Assembly (NCBI GenBank): GCA_027886975.1
Contig: JAPCJK010000004.1
Location: 1 to 47,789 of the forward strand
DNA from: Nitrososphaerota archaeon
GTDB taxonomy: Archaea > Thermoproteota > Nitrososphaeria > Nitrososphaerales > Gagatemarchaeaceae
Direction: 5' to 3'
DNA: 47,789 bases
The notes below the pieces were generated by a model. The model saw only the letters and a list, made by a program, of their open reading frames with translations, had not been told where the DNA came from and did not search any database. Positions 43,875-47,789 of the stretch are shown piece after piece. Both the position numbers and the translations under genes were made by a program. How positions within the stretch are numbered: position 1 is the stretch's first letter; the number at the start of each line of letters is the position of its first letter.

Positions 43875-45203
43875 ATGGCTGGCGGAAGGGAACTTCTCTC
43901 CGACAAGGACGTGAAACGCTGGCATGACAATCTCCTGAAAGGGTCTCATTGGACGGGGAGAAATTGGCTATATAACCTCAGTGCCTACTCAAAGTATCGG
44001 AACCTCCCTCCAAAGGCCCTGATTGAAGAATTTCGAACCGATAAGAAGGCAGGTCAAGACGCTCTCGAGGACTATCTGAACCAACTGGCCCTCGATAAGA
44101 AAGCACCATCGACGATTAAGGCAGCCTTGGATGCTTTCAGGTCTTTCCTTCGGCATTTTGAACTCAGTGTGACCAGAGAAATAAACATCAAGGACATCGG
44201 CACCAACCCTACAATTGCAGATGAACGGACGCCCGAAAGAGCGGACTTCGAAAGAGTGCTGAATCAGGCCGATGTCCGCACTCGCACAATTCTATCCTGC
44301 ATCAGCCTTGGAGGAATACGATACGAATCGATGTCGGGCCTAGTCCTGCGGGACTTGGTCGAGTTTGACATGGCAACCTGCAAGGCCCTGAAGACCCCGA
44401 TGAGGGTGAACATTCGGAAGGAAAACAGCAAGAACAGGAAGCCCTACTTTACCTTCATCCAGCGGCCGGAATACTTGGAGGCGTATATGGCCGAGCGGAA
44501 GAGTTGGGATACCCTGACTCCCAGTTCGCACGTCTTCGTCGCCCAGAGAACGTCTGGCAAACGTGATGGCGGGAGGGTCACAAAAGGCGACCCGCTCGGA
44601 AGCGGAGCGTTGTCAATGGAGGTCAGGAGAGCGATGCGGGTCGCTGGTCTGACCCAGCGACCATATGTCTGGCGGGCTTTCTACGACAGTGCTTTACTCG
44701 AGGGCCGAATCAATTCTGAAATTCAATATTTTATCATGGGCCATACTGGAACCATTGAAGCGACCTATACTACTCGAAAGAACCTAAGCGAAAAGCAGGT
44801 GGATGACATTCGGGCTGAATACAGCAAAGTTTTCACTACCCCAATCCCACTTGACGAAGACAGGGTAATGGCCATCGTCGAGGAACGGGTTCAGAAGGTA
44901 ATTGCTAGGCATTTGGAAGAGACAGGGAGGGAAATCGATGATGATTTGAGGCAAGAAGTTCAAGAAGGCATGTCGAAAGCGGTGCGAGAAGGCCTAGAGG
45001 AATTTCCTATGGATAAGGAGAACCAACCAGAAGCAACTCCGAAACTACTGAAAGAACTTGTGAAGAACGGAACTGGTACTTACGATGTCAAGGTAGTATC
45101 GAAGACTGATGAAAAGGGAATACTCAGCCTGTTGGAAGATGGGTTCTCCTGGGTGCAGGACTTGGGTGCTGGAAGGGCAGTCTACAGGAAGAAGAAAGAG
45201 TAG
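43875..45203 (+). CDS. Tyrosine recombinase/integrase (archaeal type) with C-terminal extension
   Basis: Catalytic-like LGGIRYESMSGL, YVWRAFYDSALL, QYFIMGHTGTIEATYTTRKNLSE; N-terminal SAM-like core-binding region. Confidence 0.88.
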   Translation: MAGGRELLSDKDVKRWHDNLLKGSHWTGRNWLYNLSAYSKYRNLPPKALIEEFRTDKKAGQDALEDYLNQLALDKKAPSTIKAALDAFRSFLRHFELSVTREINIKDIGTNPTIADERTPERADFERVLNQADVRTRTILSCISLGGIRYESMSGLVLRDLVEFDMATCKALKTPMRVNIRKENSKNRKPYFTFIQRPEYLEAYMAERKSWDTLTPSSHVFVAQRTSGKRDGGRVTKGDPLGSGALSMEVRRAMRVAGLTQRPYVWRAFYDSALLEGRINSEIQYFIMGHTGTIEATYTTRKNLSEKQVDDIRAEYSKVFTTPIPLDEDRVMAIVEERVQKVIARHLEETGREIDDDLRQEVQEGMSKAVREGLEEFPMDKENQPEATPKLLKELVKNGTGTYDVKVVSKTDEKGILSLLEDGFSWVQDLGAGRAVYRKKKE

Positions 45204-45248
45204 AGCCGCTTTAGGCGATAAGGCGATTGTTAACGCCGTCAGTAACTC

Positions 45249-45295
45249 TTGCAATTCTTGGGCAGTTTCGATTGCGCGTAGTTTGCAATTCTTGG
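45249..45295. repeat. Direct repeat TTGCAATTCTTGG (45249-45261 and 45283-45295)
   Basis: Two exact 13-mers, 34 bp apart, just downstream of the integrase stop. Confidence 0.75.
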
Positions 45296-45333
45296 ATGTT
45301 CGTTTGGTGGCCGACGCCGCTGCAAACTCGACC

Positions 45334-45350
45334 TTAACGAGTTCCGTTAA
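45334..45350. repeat. Inverted repeat TTAACG-agttc-CGTTAA
   Basis: Perfect 6-bp arms with 5-nt spacer in the integrase 3' intergenic region. Confidence 0.7.
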
Positions 45351-45356
45351 CTTCGC

Positions 45357-45662
45357 CTAATGGACGAGAATATGCAGATTGATGAGAATTGAGACGACGG
45401 CCATCCCTGCGAGAACGGTTGTTGAGAGGGCAAGTATGCGGTTCCAACGAATGAGGCTCCGAGTCAAATCAGCGACAGTCTCCTGAAGCCCAAGAAACAG
45501 TTCGCTAGAGAGGGCATATGCTCTGCTTTGGTAGTTGATTCCTGCACTAACCGAATCGGAAACGGCGTGCTCTTGTCGTAGTGTGTCCATCAATTCGTCC
45601 AACTCGTCTAGTATCTCGTCTCTAGTCCGATGTCCAGTTTTTCCAGTCTTTGACATGAACAA
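45357..45662 (-). CDS. Hypothetical single-TM, coiled-coil protein
   Basis: EILDELDELMDTLRQEH... then ILALSTTVLAGMAVVSILINLHIL TM at C-terminus. Confidence 0.55.
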   Translation of the reverse strand: MFMSKTGKTGHRTRDEILDELDELMDTLRQEHAVSDSVSAGINYQSRAYALSSELFLGLQETVADLTRSLIRWNRILALSTTVLAGMAVVSILINLHILVH

Positions 45663-45717
45663 TGTGAGCCGACCACTTCCCTAAAAGAACTATTTTCGGG
45701 GAGGTTCTTTGGTGCGA

Positions 45718-45891
45718 CTAGAAGAGGAATGAGAAGAGAGACTTTCGACGCGTCTTGTAACTGCTCGCTTTGTATTCCACACCCGCAACGATGACAAGCC
45801 TCATTAGCGGGTCGGGCACCAAAATGCCACCTAACGCGTAGAAGGCAACACACCCCATGCCGGTCAGGATGAGTAGGACGATTTTGTCCAT
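45718..45891 (-). CDS. Small membrane protein (57 aa; below cutoff of supplied ORF track)
   Basis: Hand translation of the minus strand: MDKIVLLILTGMGCVAFYALGGILVPDPLMRLVIVAGVEYKASSYKTRRKSLFSFLF*. Confidence 0.5.
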   Translation of the reverse strand: MDKIVLLILTGMGCVAFYALGGILVPDPLMRLVIVAGVEYKASSYKTRRKSLFSFLF

Positions 45892-45958
45892 CTAGGTTGC
45901 CATGTGCGTGGTTCGTATAAAAGCACCATGAGTGGGAGGTCGGTTCTCTGAGAACATT

Positions 45959-46573
45959 TCAGGGTAAAGGACTCGAAGCAGGTGCAATCGAAGGACGGGA
46001 TATTGATGACATTTCATATGCCTGAGGATACCTGTTCTCCAAATGAATATTTTTGGTCTTGAAGAATAGATACATCTCGTCTTCAGTGTCATGCTCAACT
46101 CTCTGTATCGCTCCGACTTTGGCCAATTCGCGGACATACCTTGGCACCCAGAAAGCCCAATTCCAGAGGGTGTTGAGCACGTATTCTGGTCTGTTGGGAT
46201 AGCCTTCTCTGATGCCTAAATCAATGTAGTGAACGATTAGGTGAGAATATTTGGGAAGGTTGTCTATCACCGCCATAAGTTCCATGACGGAGCGTGCTTG
46301 CCGCTTTCCTCTGAGAAAGTATCTGGCAAGTAAGAATGCGAACAATTCAACCAACCCGAAGGAAAGCACAGTAGGGACTTGAACAAGGTTGTAGGCGATG
46401 GCATATGACAGTCCATAAAGGAACGCTACAAGCAAAAGTAAAGCCCAAAAGGTATACCACAGACCTTTGATTGAGTCCCTGGTGTCCTCCGACCGATGCT
46501 TCCAATAATGGTAAAGCCAGATTAGGACTCGTTCCCCGTTCAGCCGCTTCGGCTTGGTTGCTTGGGTCATCAC
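45959..46573 (-). CDS. Hypothetical membrane protein, 2 TM plus cytoplasmic domain
   Basis: GLWYTFWALLLLVAFLYGLSYAIAY..TVLSFGLVELFAFLLARYFLRGKR, then soluble possibly winged-helix-like region. Confidence 0.6.
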   Translation of the reverse strand: MMTQATKPKRLNGERVLIWLYHYWKHRSEDTRDSIKGLWYTFWALLLLVAFLYGLSYAIAYNLVQVPTVLSFGLVELFAFLLARYFLRGKRQARSVMELMAVIDNLPKYSHLIVHYIDLGIREGYPNRPEYVLNTLWNWAFWVPRYVRELAKVGAIQRVEHDTEDEMYLFFKTKNIHLENRYPQAYEMSSISRPSIAPASSPLP

Positions 46574-46707
46574 TACGGATTCCTATTGGTTCTCTATAAG
46601 CATCAACCGAACTTACACGCTTAGGGCTGTCGGTCATTTCAACCGACAACTTCCCAGTTCCTTCCAACGTTAGAGATATAACAACATGATGCTCATGAGT
46701 CTCCCTG

Positions 46708-47520
46708 ATGGGTGCAGCCTCCACCTCTCCGCTTCTCGAGTTCGCTTTAGAATCATTTGACCTAGCACTCGAACAGTACCAGAAGGCGACTCCAAAAGGG
46801 AGGAGGTTGAGCGTTCTGCTCTGCGACCAGGCAATCGAACTCGTTCTGAAGGAAAAACTACGCTCAATGGGAGTTTCGATATTCAAGCAGAATGGAAGGA
46901 CAATTGACTTCCACGAGGCTCTCGACACATTGATGAGACAGAACGGCATCAAGATTCCCGAGTTGTCTGACTTGGAATTGATTCATGATACGAGAAATGT
47001 GATTCAGCACAAGGGCGCTTCCATCTCTGGAAAAGAAGCAGTGTTCTACGTGTTGAAAGGACACGACTTCATAAAGAGATTCGTAAAGGACGAACTTGGC
47101 CTGAATCTAAGAAGGAAGGTGCCCATCCTGCGAAGGCGGCGTCGCATTGAAACTGGGTTACGAAAAGGTCAGGGAGCAGCCGCGATTGTCCCTACTCCAC
47201 AATTCAACCTCACAATACCCCGCCAATCAGCAGGATTGTTGATGGAGTTCTACCAAATTGAGAATCTTCTGGTAACTCAGAAGTTCGAGGAAGCAATCTC
47301 AACTCACACCGACTCAACTAATCTGTCGTTTGACCGATACTTGGATAACCCGACGTCACTTTCCGAAGAAGAACAAACACGTTGGAAGGAAGCAAGGACG
47401 TTTCGGAATCGGCTTGCGCATACAGACGCACTCCTGAGTGAAGAAGAGGTAAGGCGCTATCTTGAGAATATCAGGGTCTTGAAGAATGCCTTGGTGAAGA
47501 CGAAGTCCTCGTCTCGTTAA
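46708..47520 (+). CDS. Protein with two HEPN-like segments (RNVIQH and RNRLAH Rx4H motifs)
   Basis: CDQAIELVLKEKL...LIHDTRNVIQHKGASISGKEAVFYVLKGHDFIKRF and WKEARTFRNRLAHTDALLSEEEVRRYLENIRVLKNAL. Confidence 0.65.
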   Translation: MGAASTSPLLEFALESFDLALEQYQKATPKGRRLSVLLCDQAIELVLKEKLRSMGVSIFKQNGRTIDFHEALDTLMRQNGIKIPELSDLELIHDTRNVIQHKGASISGKEAVFYVLKGHDFIKRFVKDELGLNLRRKVPILRRRRRIETGLRKGQGAAAIVPTPQFNLTIPRQSAGLLMEFYQIENLLVTQKFEEAISTHTDSTNLSFDRYLDNPTSLSEEEQTRWKEARTFRNRLAHTDALLSEEEVRRYLENIRVLKNALVKTKSSSR

Positions 47521-47565
47521 CCGAACCCTTTACGCTACCTGGAGGACTCGCAAAGCGACTTGACC

Positions 47566-47789
47566 TCATATCCTTCGGCGAAGTCGTCGAAGGTAGAATA
47601 CTACGACGACGCCCACCACCAGAAAAATCAAGGCGGCTTCAATACTTCCAAGGATGACTAAATTACTCAAAACTGCCACTCCGATTGCTATCAATACACC
47701 GTAGACCAAGACATTGAGAAGGCCGCGTCCGGTGAAATCACCTTCAGTCCTACGGTAATATTTTGCTGTCGCCCAGCCTAGGGGGAATA
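47566..47789 (-). CDS. Membrane protein, C-terminal part (5' end beyond window)
   Basis: Hand translation of the minus strand: ...FPLGWATAKYYRRTEGDFTGRGLLNVLVYGVLIAIGVAVLSNLVILGSIEAALIFLVVGVVVVFYLRRLRRRI*; not in the ORF track because truncated. Confidence 0.55.
   Translation of the reverse strand, partial: FPLGWATAKYYRRTEGDFTGRGLLNVLVYGVLIAIGVAVLSNLVILGSIEAALIFLVVGVVVVFYLRRLRRRI

Larger units (their letters stand above)
43875..47789. mobile_element. Probable left part of an integrated element/genomic island (integrase plus accessory genes; right boundary not seen)
   Basis: Integrase followed by poorly recognisable small membrane proteins, apparently lower GC, HEPN-like gene; no att repeat pair demonstrable. 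Confidence 0.5.

Noticed and set aside
45608-45853. 81-aa minus-strand ORF with several cysteines
   Set aside because: Conflicts with the better small membrane ORF at 45718-45891 and overlaps the 45357-45662 gene; no coherent motif.
46347-46952. 201-aa minus-strand ORF
   Set aside because: Overlaps both 45959-46573 and the HEPN-like gene in antisense; composition not protein-like.
1-47789. CRISPR arrays, rRNA genes, transposase/IS elements, inteins in RadA or aIF5B
   Set aside because: No regularly spaced repeats, rRNA-like sequence, transposase motifs or oversized RadA/IF5B ORFs were seen.

Overview
This window is an archaeal chromosome segment. The gene set (split Rpo7/Spt4, aIF2-gamma, aIF5B, RadA, eL13/eL24/eS6/eS24/eS31, TATA-to-start spacing of about 29 nt suggesting leaderless transcripts) suggests a Thaumarchaeota/Nitrososphaeria-like or related TACK lineage; this placement is inference. 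Most of 1-43.9 kb is compact housekeeping DNA: lipid, inositol and heme A/O biosynthesis, AsnRS and TyrRS, ThiI, a non-oxidative pentose-phosphate operon with an RfaE/HldE-like kinase, an MMPL exporter, and an RNA-polymerase/ribosomal-protein/translation-factor cluster. From about 43.87 kb a tyrosine recombinase opens a less GC-rich accessory region with small membrane proteins and a protein carrying two HEPN-like Rx4H motifs. The strongest second-look items are: (1) a tRNA-Tyr(GUA) gene that I reconstruct by hand as interrupted by three introns (D-stem, 37/38, T-loop), absent from the ORF track; (2) an in-frame TGA splitting an otherwise intact inositol-phosphate synthase with conserved sequence in the same frame on both sides; (3) a eukaryote-like eL22 homologue candidate; (4) a ThiI paralogue with a degenerate PP-loop about 4 kb from the canonical ThiI; (5) a nucleotidyltransferase-Bud32-like kinase fusion translationally coupled to an HEXXH protein, next to eS31; (6) a tandem-HEPN candidate in the integrase-linked island; (7) a heptose-kinase-like gene coupled to the transketolase/transaldolase operon. 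No CRISPR array, rRNA or IS element was seen. All assignments were made by eye from motifs and remembered family features; no database search was run.
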